Below are positions 16,171 to 24,870 of a DNA stretch of 64,000 nt, piece by piece. The notes beneath the pieces are model-generated. The model was given only the letters and a program-made list of their open reading frames with translations. It did no database searches and was not told the DNA's origin. Position 1 is the stretch's first letter. Each line of letters opens with the position of its first letter. The position numbers and the translations under genes are program-made. This DNA is from Gulosibacter chungangensis (GTDB lineage: Bacteria; Actinomycetota; Actinomycetes; Actinomycetales; Microbacteriaceae): the NCBI RefSeq assembly GCF_008831155.1, contig NZ_WBKB01000001.1, forward strand, positions 682,001 to 746,000. Direction: 5' to 3'.

Positions 16171-17133
16171 ATGTCGGTCCTCACGAAACAGTTCAAGGAC
16201 GCACTCTCGAAGATAGAACCTGGGGAGGACGCTGAACACGCAGCCGAGGCTCATGCCGAGGTCCGTGATGTCCTCGACGGTCATGCCGATCTTGTGGAGT
16301 GGGGTCTTCACTCCGTGCTCATCGGCTCGTACAGACGCGAAGTTTCAATTCGCCGAGTTAAAGACGTGGATGTCTTCTGTGAACTACCGAACCTGCCAGA
16401 CGATGAGGACCCGCAGGATCTGCTGGATAAGTTCGCTAACCTGCTCGAAGGCGAGTATGGAGACCGGGTTACGAAGAACGACCGCTCAGTGAAGGTGGAC
16501 TTCCCTGATTTCGATATGCACGTGGACGTAGTGCCAGCTCGACCCGCCGATGATGAATGGGAAATCCCCGATCGTGATGGCGGATGGGAGAAAACTCATC
16601 CTGTAAAGTTCAGCGAACTCAGCACTGCCCGAAATCAAGATCATGATGACAAGTACGTTCCAGTGGTCAAACTCGTGCGCCAAACCCGTCGGGCACTGCG
16701 TGGCGACGTCAAACCCGGCGGCTTCTTTGTAGAGGTTGCCGCATATCACGCGTTCGCGGATATCCCGGATGGAAGTTCGGATGAGTCGCCAAGCTCTACG
16801 GCGGAGTACTACACGGTAGCACTAGAAAAGATGGCACCTATCCTTCGTGACCACGCGGATGGTGTCGCCCGACTGATGAATCCAGCGATACCAGATCAAG
16901 AGCTTCACATCCGAGCAACCCAGGAAGAACTTGACACGATCGCCGATGAGTGGGAACAAGCTGCCGTCGATGCGCGTCAAGCCTTGGAATCGGGAAACGA
17001 CCAGGACGCGGCTCGGACGTTCAAGCGCCTGCTCGGACAAAACAGCGACGGTAACGATGTCTTCGAGGTTCCGGTGGCGGTGTCAGCCGGACACCGCAGC
17101 TTGCCCAGCGGAGAGTCACCCACGTTCGGATGA
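16171..17133 (+). CDS. cdnA: CBASS CD-NTase (cGAS/DncV-like nucleotidyltransferase)
   Basis: The 320-residue protein has the nucleotidyltransferase signature: G52-S53 (IGSYRRE), then D65 and D67 in KDVDVF, with the third acidic residue probably D119 in HVDVVPA. A helical C-terminal domain follows. CD-NTases make cyclic oligonucleotides after phage infection. The start ATG follows a strong AAAGGGGGG site, and a -10-like TATCAT lies at 16116. The gene overlaps the E2-E1 gene by 4 bases and heads a four-gene operon. The nucleotide product cannot be predicted here. Base composition is visibly less GC-rich than the neighbouring relaxase gene, suggesting separate acquisition. Confidence 0.9.
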   Translation: MSVLTKQFKDALSKIEPGEDAEHAAEAHAEVRDVLDGHADLVEWGLHSVLIGSYRREVSIRRVKDVDVFCELPNLPDDEDPQDLLDKFANLLEGEYGDRVTKNDRSVKVDFPDFDMHVDVVPARPADDEWEIPDRDGGWEKTHPVKFSELSTARNQDHDDKYVPVVKLVRQTRRALRGDVKPGGFFVEVAAYHAFADIPDGSSDESPSSTAEYYTVALEKMAPILRDHADGVARLMNPAIPDQELHIRATQEELDTIADEWEQAAVDARQALESGNDQDAARTFKRLLGQNSDGNDVFEVPVAVSAGHRSLPSGESPTFG

Positions 17134-18653
17134 GCCAGACCACAGACGCTTACGTCGAAGCGGCGGTCCGCCGCTTCGACGAGGCGCTGAACCGCGCGCG
17201 ATTTCAAACTGTGAAGTGTGGCGACGCCCCTGACGACTGGGAGTGGATCGGCACGGTAGGAGGGAATTCTGAGCCAGCGACCATCTCACTCACCAACGAT
17301 TTTCCGTTTGCAGCTCCTCGCGTCGTTCTACCACAAAGAGTGGATGAGATCGATTGGCATCAGATGCCGGATGGGTCACTGTGCCTTTGGAACGCTCACT
17401 CCCTAGGAAGCCAGCCGTGGCTCGACGGAGACGGGCTCCTTGCGCGGATCGAAGAGTGGATTGCTCATGCGGAGGCAGGTTGGGTCGATGACATGCCACA
17501 GCTTGATTTGGAAGCGTACAACAACCTATGGCTCGAGGTCCGCGATGGCCAATGGTTCACCCCTATCTTGGCTATCGATGATTGGGAACAGATAGCTGGA
17601 GGTTGGTTTCGCACCACTCCACCCGACGAGAACGGTCTGCTAACAGTCACGAGCGCGCAGCTATCTGAGCCAGCAACGCCAGCACCCCCGCGCAACAAGA
17701 AGAAGCGAAGAGCCGGACTCAGCACGCAGAACCGACCGAACAAGTTCCTGAACGGAATCGCCATTGACCTCGGGAAGGTCACGAAGCCGTTCATCTTCAC
17801 CGAGCAGTTAGCCGAAGAAGCAGGGGCGAACGGTCCCTTGATCGTAGCGATGCTGGAAGCAAGGCGGCCAGTTCTGTTCGCGGCTCGATACACGCGCGAC
17901 GAGGCCGTAGGTTTCATCGGTTTCTGGTTCGAATCTACAAAAGATGGAATTACCCGCCGATGCTTTCCCGTAGCTGAACGGCGATACGCGCAACAACGGC
18001 GAGCCGGGTGGCATGCGGCAACCCTCTCAGATCGGAAGGTATCGGTCATTGGCGCAGGCAGTATTGGCTCTCATCTCGCCGACCTTCTCCATCGCAGTGG
18101 TGTGAATGACCTCACGATCCACGACTTCGATGTGCTATTCCCCGGAAATCTCACACGTCACGCCGCTTCTCCAGCTTTTGTTGGTGCCTCAAAGACGACT
18201 GCCGTAAGAGAAACAGCGAACCTGCGAACACCGGAACACCCGATCAAGACCTCTACCTCGGTTCGAGGCCTTAACGAAGCTGTACAGCTCTTACGCGACC
18301 AGGATCTTGTGGTCGACTGCACCGGCGATCGGCTCACGTGGCAACTTCTGCTTGCCGCCGCCGAAGTCACCGGACGATCTTTTCTACACGTCGCAGTCAT
18401 CGGACATGGGCAGGTCGGCCGTGTAGATATCTGCCCTCCGCTAGAGGGGGCAGATCCCGTTGCGGAGAGTGTTGTTCAGCCTCTCGCAGCTACCGAGTGG
18501 GAAGCAGGATGCGGCGACCCAGTGAGCCCTACGCCGCCTACGGCAGTAGCCGAGACCGCAGCGATGGGTGCTCGCTTTGCGATCAGGATGCTCGCTGGGG
18601 AGTCGGTTCTCCCGGCTGGTGAGTCGCGCGAACTGTTTCCGGTGCTCCCATGA
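17130..18653 (+). CDS. cap2: CBASS Cap2-like E2-E1 fusion protein
   Basis: The 507-residue protein has an N-terminal ubiquitin-conjugating-like E2 domain with its probable catalytic Cys85 in DGSLCLWN, a linker, then a ThiF/E1 adenylation domain from about residue 300. The E1 part has the nucleotide-binding VIGAGSIGSHLA near residue 307 and a likely catalytic Cys461 in EAGCGDP. In type II CBASS, Cap2 conjugates the CD-NTase C-terminus to target proteins and so primes the synthase. It overlaps the genes on both sides by 4 bases (ATGA-type coupling). The protein is somewhat shorter than commonly studied Cap2 proteins of about 600 residues. Confidence 0.9.
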   Translation: MSQTTDAYVEAAVRRFDEALNRARFQTVKCGDAPDDWEWIGTVGGNSEPATISLTNDFPFAAPRVVLPQRVDEIDWHQMPDGSLCLWNAHSLGSQPWLDGDGLLARIEEWIAHAEAGWVDDMPQLDLEAYNNLWLEVRDGQWFTPILAIDDWEQIAGGWFRTTPPDENGLLTVTSAQLSEPATPAPPRNKKKRRAGLSTQNRPNKFLNGIAIDLGKVTKPFIFTEQLAEEAGANGPLIVAMLEARRPVLFAARYTRDEAVGFIGFWFESTKDGITRRCFPVAERRYAQQRRAGWHAATLSDRKVSVIGAGSIGSHLADLLHRSGVNDLTIHDFDVLFPGNLTRHAASPAFVGASKTTAVRETANLRTPEHPIKTSTSVRGLNEAVQLLRDQDLVVDCTGDRLTWQLLLAAAEVTGRSFLHVAVIGHGQVGRVDICPPLEGADPVAESVVQPLAATEWEAGCGDPVSPTPPTAVAETAAMGARFAIRMLAGESVLPAGESRELFPVLP

Positions 18654-19114
18654 CCAGAACACTCACTCTCACGGACACCGTATGGCGAACTCTGCGGCTG
18701 GCAGGCACACGAGCACTTCCTCGTGAAACTGGCGGCCTATTGCTCGGGTACTACACCGAAATCGGGCCGCACGTAACCGAAGCCCATGTTGTGCCCGACC
18801 CGCGTGCTACTCGCATCCGATATCGCCGAGATGTCGTTGCTGCCGAACGCATCCTAAGAGCAAGGATCCGCGCGGACGATAGCGATGCCCTCGGCTACAT
18901 CGGCGAGTGGCACACCCATCCACTACCGATCGGCCCGAGCACGACTGATGTTCACGCATCTGGACGGCTTGCCGTCGCCGGAGGCCATGACATCGCTCTA
19001 CTGGTTCTTGCTCTAGGGACACGAGGTTGGAGTGGCCATGCGCTCAACGCGGATCCGACAGAAAGCATAGAGACGCTCAAGTTCAGTGTGGAAGGAACCG
19101 GCAATGACGGATAA
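18650..19114 (+). CDS. cap3: CBASS Cap3-like JAMM/MPN+ isopeptidase
   Basis: The 154-residue protein has the JAMM zinc-protease set: an early Glu26 in PRETGGLLLG, then the metal site E-W-H-T-H-P at residues 86-91 and S97-T-T-D100. In type II CBASS, Cap3 cleaves the Cap2-made conjugate between CD-NTase and target and tunes the response. The gene is coupled to cap2 by a 4-base overlap and overlaps the next gene by 11 bases. Confidence 0.9.
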   Translation: MTRTLTLTDTVWRTLRLAGTRALPRETGGLLLGYYTEIGPHVTEAHVVPDPRATRIRYRRDVVAAERILRARIRADDSDALGYIGEWHTHPLPIGPSTTDVHASGRLAVAGGHDIALLVLALGTRGWSGHALNADPTESIETLKFSVEGTGNDG

Positions 19115-19865
19115 CAACAGGCTCAGGTCAGCGTTCCTCGCAAAGCAGAACCACCTGCTCGCCGCCCTGGAGATTGTGCCAGACCTGACCGGTCACGGAA
19201 CAACGATTGGTGACGACTCCGAGGCGAACTGGGCGCGGGTACTTCGTGAGTTCCTACCCGCGCGGTACGGGATTGCAAAAGGACAGGTCATAGACTCGCA
19301 AGGGGGCATCAGCGACCAGATCGACTTGCTTATCTACGATGCTCAGTACACTCCGCTACTCGCTAAGACTGCGAACGGGGATCTGTTCGTACCAGCGGAA
19401 GCTGTCTACGCAGTTTTCGAAGTGAAGCAAGAAATGAATAGGAAGTTTCTGGAGTACGCCGGGAAGAAGATCGCTAGTGTGCGTGAACTGACCCGCACGT
19501 CGGTCAACATCGCCCATGCGGGAGGCACGTACGACCCCAAGCCACCCATTCCGATCCTCGGCGGACTACTGACCACGCGGAGCGGCTGGGCCGATCTAGA
19601 AGGAAAGGCCGCTGTGAACGCGTTGCTAGAACTAAGCGGCGCCCGCCGGGTAGACATCGGCTGTGCCCTACGAGGAGTCTCGTTCAACCGGATAGAAGAG
19701 CCTCCAACAAGTTTGCCGGAGTACAGCGAGCCCGATGTGACGCTGATGTTCTTCCTCATCCGACTGTTCGGCCGCTTGCAGAAGGTTGGCACCGTCGCGG
19801 CTGTTGACATCGATGCTTACATGAACGCCCTCGATTTGAACGATGCGCCAGTCGCGGATTCCTAA
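19104..19865 (+). CDS. DUF6602-like protein with PD-(D/E)XK motif, likely CBASS effector
   Basis: The 253-residue soluble protein contains a restriction-fold-like signature: D74 in SDQIDLLIYD, then E106-V-K108 in VYAVFEVKQE, preceded by a conserved-looking helix with E49. This fits PD-(D/E)XK nucleases and the family annotated as DUF6602. No membrane segment and no SAVED, patatin or TIR domain is visible. The ATG at 19104 follows GGAAGG with proper spacing; an in-frame GTG at 19086 is possible. As last gene of the CD-NTase-Cap2-Cap3 operon it occupies the effector slot, so a nuclease activated by cyclic nucleotide is the working guess; this is inference. Confidence 0.75.
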   Translation: MTDNNRLRSAFLAKQNHLLAALEIVPDLTGHGTTIGDDSEANWARVLREFLPARYGIAKGQVIDSQGGISDQIDLLIYDAQYTPLLAKTANGDLFVPAEAVYAVFEVKQEMNRKFLEYAGKKIASVRELTRTSVNIAHAGGTYDPKPPIPILGGLLTTRSGWADLEGKAAVNALLELSGARRVDIGCALRGVSFNRIEEPPTSLPEYSEPDVTLMFFLIRLFGRLQKVGTVAAVDIDAYMNALDLNDAPVADS

Positions 19866-20164
19866 TGGCCTTTCTATTGCGAGCCTCGATATCTCCTGCC
19901 CCAGGTGAAGCCTAGATCGAGTTCCGCAGGACAGCGCTCGACGATCGCGACGTGTGCCACCGATCGAACCTCCTTCGTATCGCACCGGACAGTGCTGCGG
20001 TGCGTGGGTCTGTGCGCATGCTGGTGGCAGACGTCTTCCGCACAGGCACCGTCAGTTGAACGCGCGTTGGCCCACGTCCATCGGGATCGCGGCGGTAGAA
20101 TCGTGGTGGCATCATCAGGTAGGCGGTCCAGGTTTCGCCGCGATCGCAAGCAAAGGGGCGCGGA
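19866..20164. other. Gap between CBASS operon and ATPase module
   Basis: About 300 bases without a convincing gene on either strand. A -10-like TAGAAT occurs at 20096-20101, suggesting that the downstream small gene and ATPase have their own promoter. No repeat or terminator was recognised. Confidence 0.4.
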
Positions 20165-20341
20165 GTGGCGGGCATCGAATCGGAGGTCTTAGAGACCTTC
20201 CTAGCCGCACTGACAGATGTGGATGACGTGCCGCCGCAGGTGACCGAGAGGCTTGCAGCGTTGCTGGCGGCGGACAAGCTACCGAAGCCGGACCAGCTTG
20301 TGGCGCTCTACACCGATGCGAGTGGTGAGTCAGCGCTGTGA
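20165..20341 (+). CDS. 58-residue acidic protein coupled to the SMC-like ATPase
   Basis: A GTG-started frame encodes 58 residues, with a Leu/Ala-rich helix in the first 20 residues (LETFLAALTDVDDVPPQV) and a second helix around RLAALLAADKL. There are no Cys or His residues. A ribosome-site-like AAAGGGGCG lies upstream, and its TGA overlaps the GTG of the ATPase gene in a GTGA arrangement, which argues for translational coupling and a real gene. It may be a small partner or regulator of the ATPase. It resembles no family I can name. Confidence 0.6.
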   Translation: MAGIESEVLETFLAALTDVDDVPPQVTERLAALLAADKLPKPDQLVALYTDASGESAL

Positions 20342-22788
20342 TCCAGGTTCAGAAACTTCGAATAGAAGAGTTTCGCGGCATTCGCGACCTCGACCTCGAC
20401 CTGGGCAGCGGTTCCTTCGTGGTGGTCGGGCCGAACGGGTCGGGCAAGAGCGGAGTGGTAGACGCCATCGACTTCGCGTTGACGGGCAACGTCGCTCGCC
20501 TCAGCGGAGCTGGCACAGGCGGCATCTCTGTCGCGAAGCACGCGCCGCACGTGCACCAGCGGGATAACCCAGCCGCTGCTAGCGTCACCTTGACGTTCAC
20601 ACACCCAGCCAGCGGACAGACCGGTACTCTCACTCGTAGCGTGAAGACCGCGGGCCAGTTCACCCTGGAGCCCAAGACTCCCGAACTCGTCGCAGCTGTG
20701 GAATGGGCTGCTCGCCATCCTGAGTTGATCCTGTCACGACGTGAAGTCATTAAGTATGTCAACACCGAGCCGGGGAAACGTGCCCAAGAAGTGCAGGCTC
20801 TTCTAAAGCTCGACCGTATCGACGAGACTCGTCGCCTACTCAACACGGCCCGCAACAAGACGAGCGCTGCCGCCAGGAGCGCGGACGACGCCGTGAAGTC
20901 CGCAGAGGATGCCGTCAAACGCGGCCTCGACATCACCGATCTGCTGCCGAGCGAGGTCACGGTGGCGGTCAACAAGAAGCGTGAAGTGCTCGGCCTGGAA
21001 GCGCTGCCAGTAACCACCCTTGAGACTGACCTCAGCGCCGGAGCCAGAACCGACGATAGTCAAAGCACTTTCAACCGAGCTTCGGCCATCCGGGACATCG
21101 AAGCCGTCACCAGCTACATGGCTGAGCACGAAGACCTGGACAACGCAGCGAACGATCTGGGCGCGGCATTGAGCGATCTCGATGCCGATCCCGCAGTCCT
21201 CGACTCGCTGAAGCACCGCCAACTGGTCGAGACCGGCCTGCCACTAGTGATCAGTACCGCCTGCCCGCTGTGCGACCTGGAGTGGCCCGATGTCGCGTCG
21301 CTGCGGAAACATCTGAACGACAAGCTCACTCGATCCGAGACCGCCGCAACGCTCCAGCAGCGCATCCAGACCGCTGCGGGCAAGGTGATCGGGCAACTTC
21401 GCGTGGTACGTTCCCTGATCCAAGCGGCACAACCGCACGCTGTCACGATGGGACAGTCTGCGTTGCAGACGTCTCTCTTGGAGTGGTCGAATGACCTTGC
21501 CGCGTTCGAAGCGAAGCTGACGGCAGTCGAGTCCGTCCGTGACGAGTCCGAACGCGTCACCACCGATCCGTTGGACACTCCGTCACCGATCGCTGATGGA
21601 TTGAAGGCGCTTCGAACGACGATCGAAGCACTGCCAGACCAGACCACGACCGAGGCCGCACGGACCTTCCTCACTGTTGCTCAAGATCGTTGGACTCAAC
21701 TACGCCAAGCGCGGGCGAAAGCAACGAAGGCAACCGCAGCTCACAAAGCCGCGAACGAGGTCTACGAGAAGTACAACTCTGTGGCAGACGCGGCACTGAC
21801 GACGCTCTACAAGACTGTCGAGACCGACTTCAGTAACTTCTATCGGCAGATCAACGCCGACGACGAATCATCCTTCAAAGCAGGGCTGTCACCCACCGCC
21901 GGGAAGCTCGACCTCGAAGTCGACTTCTACGGGCTCGGCATGTTCCCACCGATGGCCTACCACAGCGAAGGTCACCAGGACGGGATGGGGGTCTGCCTCT
22001 ACCTGGCCCTGATCAGGCAACTCCTCAAATCGGACTTCCGGCTCGCCGTTCTCGACGACGTCGTCACCTCCGTGGATGCCAACCACCGCCGACAGTTCTG
22101 CAAGTTGCTCAAAGACGTCTTCCCTGACGTCCAGTTCATCATGACGACCCACGATGAGGTTTGGGCACGACAAATGCAGTCCTCGGGACTCATCGCTCGA
22201 CGTTCGCTCGCTCGATTCCACGGCTGGACCGTCGATGGGGGACCGTTCTATGGTCAGGGTGTCGACTTCTGGACTCAGATCGAAACCGACCTCGCCAGTG
22301 ATGATGTTCCTGGCGCGGCTCATAAGCTGCGGCGCAATCTGGAGTCGTCACTAGCCGATGTCGCTGCGAGCATCCAAGGCCAGGTCGTGTTCCGCGCCGA
22401 TAACAACTACGACCTCTCATCCTTCTTCTCAGCGGTCAAGGGCAGGCACGGAGACCTGCTCAAGAAGGCCACCGCCTCCGCGAACTCGTGGAACAACGAC
22501 GCGGCGAAGCAGAAGGTCGAAGCCCTGAAGGGTGAGCGAGCGAAGGCGATCCTCGCTCAGGACGGGGAAAACTGGACGATCAACACTCTCGTCCACAACA
22601 ACGACTGGGCGACTATGACGAAAGCGGACTTCGCACCAGTCGTTGAAGCTTGCAAGCAGTTCCTCGAACTGTTCACCTGTAGTAACGATGCGTGCGCCGG
22701 GTGGATCTACGTTCTCGGTATCCCCGGAAAGGAAGAAGAACTTCGGTGCTCCTGCGGGGACTTCAACCTGAACCTACGGAAGAAGTAA
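20338..22788 (+). CDS. SMC/Rad50/RecF-like ABC ATPase with zinc hook
   Basis: The 816-residue protein has an N-terminal Walker A (GPNGSGKS, residues 31-38) in a RecF/SMC-like head. A long helical middle region follows with a CPLC pair at residues 309-312, like a Rad50 zinc hook. The C-terminal head has an ABC-signature-like HSEGHQDGMG, Walker B LAVLDDVVTSVD near residue 570, and a switch TTHDE. An extra C-terminal region ends in a zinc-ribbon-like set (C-x4-5-C and C-x-C). Such stand-alone ATPases occur in many phage-defence systems. The GTG start overlaps the 58-residue gene. It probably senses or processes DNA ends or phage structures; the partner nuclease, if any, is unclear. Confidence 0.82.
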   Translation: MIQVQKLRIEEFRGIRDLDLDLGSGSFVVVGPNGSGKSGVVDAIDFALTGNVARLSGAGTGGISVAKHAPHVHQRDNPAAASVTLTFTHPASGQTGTLTRSVKTAGQFTLEPKTPELVAAVEWAARHPELILSRREVIKYVNTEPGKRAQEVQALLKLDRIDETRRLLNTARNKTSAAARSADDAVKSAEDAVKRGLDITDLLPSEVTVAVNKKREVLGLEALPVTTLETDLSAGARTDDSQSTFNRASAIRDIEAVTSYMAEHEDLDNAANDLGAALSDLDADPAVLDSLKHRQLVETGLPLVISTACPLCDLEWPDVASLRKHLNDKLTRSETAATLQQRIQTAAGKVIGQLRVVRSLIQAAQPHAVTMGQSALQTSLLEWSNDLAAFEAKLTAVESVRDESERVTTDPLDTPSPIADGLKALRTTIEALPDQTTTEAARTFLTVAQDRWTQLRQARAKATKATAAHKAANEVYEKYNSVADAALTTLYKTVETDFSNFYRQINADDESSFKAGLSPTAGKLDLEVDFYGLGMFPPMAYHSEGHQDGMGVCLYLALIRQLLKSDFRLAVLDDVVTSVDANHRRQFCKLLKDVFPDVQFIMTTHDEVWARQMQSSGLIARRSLARFHGWTVDGGPFYGQGVDFWTQIETDLASDDVPGAAHKLRRNLESSLADVAASIQGQVVFRADNNYDLSSFFSAVKGRHGDLLKKATASANSWNNDAAKQKVEALKGERAKAILAQDGENWTINTLVHNNDWATMTKADFAPVVEACKQFLELFTCSNDACAGWIYVLGIPGKEEELRCSCGDFNLNLRKK

Positions 22789-22838
22789 CGAGCTGCCTCG
22801 TGTGCTCCACATGGTCGCGGGGAGGTCCGCGCGGCTGG

Positions 22839-23990
22839 CTAGTGAAATGTCACGACTTCTCCCGAGTGACTTGCCGGGGAGTATTTGACCCCGACTTGGT
22901 AGCGGCGGACCGTGCCGGCGCCGTCGGGGAACTCCACTGGCACAGTGAACATCAACGCGTCGTTCTCAGGTGCAGGTTCGCCGTCACGGGTCCCATGGAC
23001 GAATCGCAGGTGGAACATGAGGCCGCTTCGGATCTTGGCCTCAATAGCCTGGACGAGTTCCTCTCGGCTAAGCCCATCGAGTCCAGCCCTGCGCACTGAG
23101 GCTCCGTGACCGTCGGTCTCGCTCGTCAAGTAGATGAATCGTCGCTCGTCGAGATCAAGCTTCAACTCACTGAGCGGGCTCTGCGCGCCACCGAGCGCGG
23201 TCAGCGTGAGCGCGCTGTCTTCGTCGGCCCACTCCGGCACGCCGTTGTCCATGCGGTGGTCGAGTACCACGCCGTAGAGCGTCTGCTCAACTCCGACGAG
23301 CCGGAAACCGTGGTCTCTGGTGGGCGGGGTGATGTGCGGTGAGCCGTCCTCGTCGGCTGGAACGACGAGCGCATCGCCGTCGCGGATCGCGTACTGCGGA
23401 AGCAGCATGAACGACTTGAGTGGAGTCCATGTCGAGCAGTCGACGTATCCCAAGTACGCGGCCGTCGAGTCTCGCAGCGCGGCGTCCATCGCGCTGACCT
23501 GTGTTCGCGACATGTTCGTGAGATAGAGGACGTAGTACTGCTCAGTGGCCAATTGAGGAAAGTCGTTCGTGCGGACCAGGTGCTCGTCCAGTTCCTTCCA
23601 CACCCAATCGGGCGGCGCGCTGAGGATGTCGCCCTGGCTGATCGCAGTCCGCTGAGGCCCGTGACGCCAGAGCGCCGGCAACCAAGATTTCGAGAATTCG
23701 AAACCATAGTGGTTGCTCTCGGCGGCGGTGGAGTCGAAGAGGAAGGCGACCTCCGCATGTGTCGCTCGGGGAGTCAGAGCCCACCGCAGGTCGGCGTACT
23801 CCACGCCGCCCCTGGCAAGTTCGCGGGTCGTCTCGCGATGCAGCGCACGGATCAGGTCGCCGACGTGTTTGCTGTCAAGGTCGAGCGCTGCCGCACTCGA
23901 TGAGACGTACACATTCGTGTAGTTGTTCAGCGAGTGAATAGTGAAAGCGGGACCTGTTGTGCCGGTAGGTACATCGGACTCGCTACTCAT
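22839..23990 (-). CDS. Unknown protein of about 383 residues
   Basis: I do not recognise this protein. It is soluble, acidic and rich in beta-prone segments, with no membrane segments and few Cys. Visible landmarks are EFSKSWLPALWRHGPQRTAI near residue 100, a region rich in aromatic residues (TEQYYVLYLTNMSRTQ), and a C-terminal FTVPVEFPDGAG followed by RYQVGVKYSP. The ATG at 23990 is preferred; a GTG six codons earlier is possible. It converges on the ATPase gene with a 50-base gap and is the only large minus-strand gene in the island. It could belong to the defence region, but nothing in the sequence proves it. Confidence 0.65.
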   Translation of the reverse strand: MSSESDVPTGTTGPAFTIHSLNNYTNVYVSSSAAALDLDSKHVGDLIRALHRETTRELARGGVEYADLRWALTPRATHAEVAFLFDSTAAESNHYGFEFSKSWLPALWRHGPQRTAISQGDILSAPPDWVWKELDEHLVRTNDFPQLATEQYYVLYLTNMSRTQVSAMDAALRDSTAAYLGYVDCSTWTPLKSFMLLPQYAIRDGDALVVPADEDGSPHITPPTRDHGFRLVGVEQTLYGVVLDHRMDNGVPEWADEDSALTLTALGGAQSPLSELKLDLDERRFIYLTSETDGHGASVRRAGLDGLSREELVQAIEAKIRSGLMFHLRFVHGTRDGEPAPENDALMFTVPVEFPDGAGTVRRYQVGVKYSPASHSGEVVTFH

Positions 23991-24177
23991 GTTCCGATCG
24001 TCCCACACTGAGTGTTCCTCTTGAGGAAGTCGGCTACTCGATCGGAGACGTCGCTTTCTTGCTGTCGCGGCCTTGTGATCGACTGCCGCTGGTGCTCCGG
24101 ATGTGCTCCTGAGTTGACCACAGACCCTCCTCGGACCGACTCCCAGTCCGTCGGTAAGGGTCCAGTGCTCGCTTGGA

Positions 24178-24627
24178 TCACGACAGCAAGTCCTTCGTGT
24201 GTGTCCACACCGTCATCCGATGCACGCCGAACCGCCGGGAGATCGAAACCACGCTCTCGCCGTCCGCTCGGGCAGTTCTAATAGCGTCCACTTGGCTTTC
24301 TGTCAGCGGTGTTCTAGCTCGTCTCCTAGGGTTCGCTACGACCTCGGGCTCGTCCTCGGCTGCATCTTGAGGCTCGTCCCCAAGACCGAGTTTCGCCTGT
24401 TCCCACGCGGAACCCAGCCGCTCGAACCGCTGCCAGGTGTTCGGTTTGAGTCCGCCCGCGTCCACAAGGAAAAACAGGGTCTGCGCTTCGGCGGAGGCCC
24501 TGTTTGCGTGTGCGGGTTGGCTTTCTGTGGTTGCCGGCTTCCGGCTGCTGGCTACGGTGTGGCCCCGGCCCCCGCTTTGCTCAACCAAGGGTGCAATGGC
24601 ATCCATCCATGGTGCAACGGCGTCCAA
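24178..24627 (-). CDS. Small protein with resolvase-type C-terminal helix-turn-helix
   Basis: Up to 149 residues, with a C-terminal DNA-binding domain of the Hin/resolvase HTH_7 type: TPLTESQVDAIRTARADGES, then SISRRFGVHRMTVWTH. There is no catalytic serine-recombinase domain. The N-terminal half has low complexity and begins with a small in-frame duplication (MDAVAPW followed by MDAIAPL). The start is uncertain: a TTG at 24627 or an ATG at 24606. It may be a plasmid-type regulator or the remnant of a recombinase at the island end. Confidence 0.6.
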   Translation of the reverse strand: MDAVAPWMDAIAPLVEQSGGRGHTVASSRKPATTESQPAHANRASAEAQTLFFLVDAGGLKPNTWQRFERLGSAWEQAKLGLGDEPQDAAEDEPEVVANPRRRARTPLTESQVDAIRTARADGESVVSISRRFGVHRMTVWTHTKDLLS

Positions 24628-24717
24628 CCGTGGTCATGTCGCGCCGAGCCGGGTCGGAGCCTCACCGATGCGGGTTGCGGCACCGCCAAGCCCTACTGTT
24701 TGCATCGAGCCAGGCTG

Positions 24718-24756
24718 TTAGAACAACCCCGCTCAGCGCGAACACCCTGTCTCGGC
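24718..24756. repeat. Half-copy of the 26.3-kb hairpin repeat
   Basis: About 39 bases from TAGAACA to TCGGCG match, with a few differences, the loop and right arm of the perfect hairpin at 26303-26369. The left arm is absent here, as if DNA to the left had replaced it. This marks a probable junction between island and older chromosome. Confidence 0.6.
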
Positions 24757-24870
24757 GTACGCTTCCGGTCATCACCCCCGGCAAAAACCCTCGCCGAATG
24801 ACCGCGCAGAGCCAGTACAGTGGGGCTCAACCCGTGATCCGGGTACCGCTCACAACGAGGGGTGCCGCCG

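Noticed and set aside
19874-20277. Open frames on the minus strand between the DUF6602 gene and the ATPase gene
   Set aside because: Composition is Arg/Ser/Thr-rich with no motif, and one frame overlaps the coupled small gene on the plus strand.
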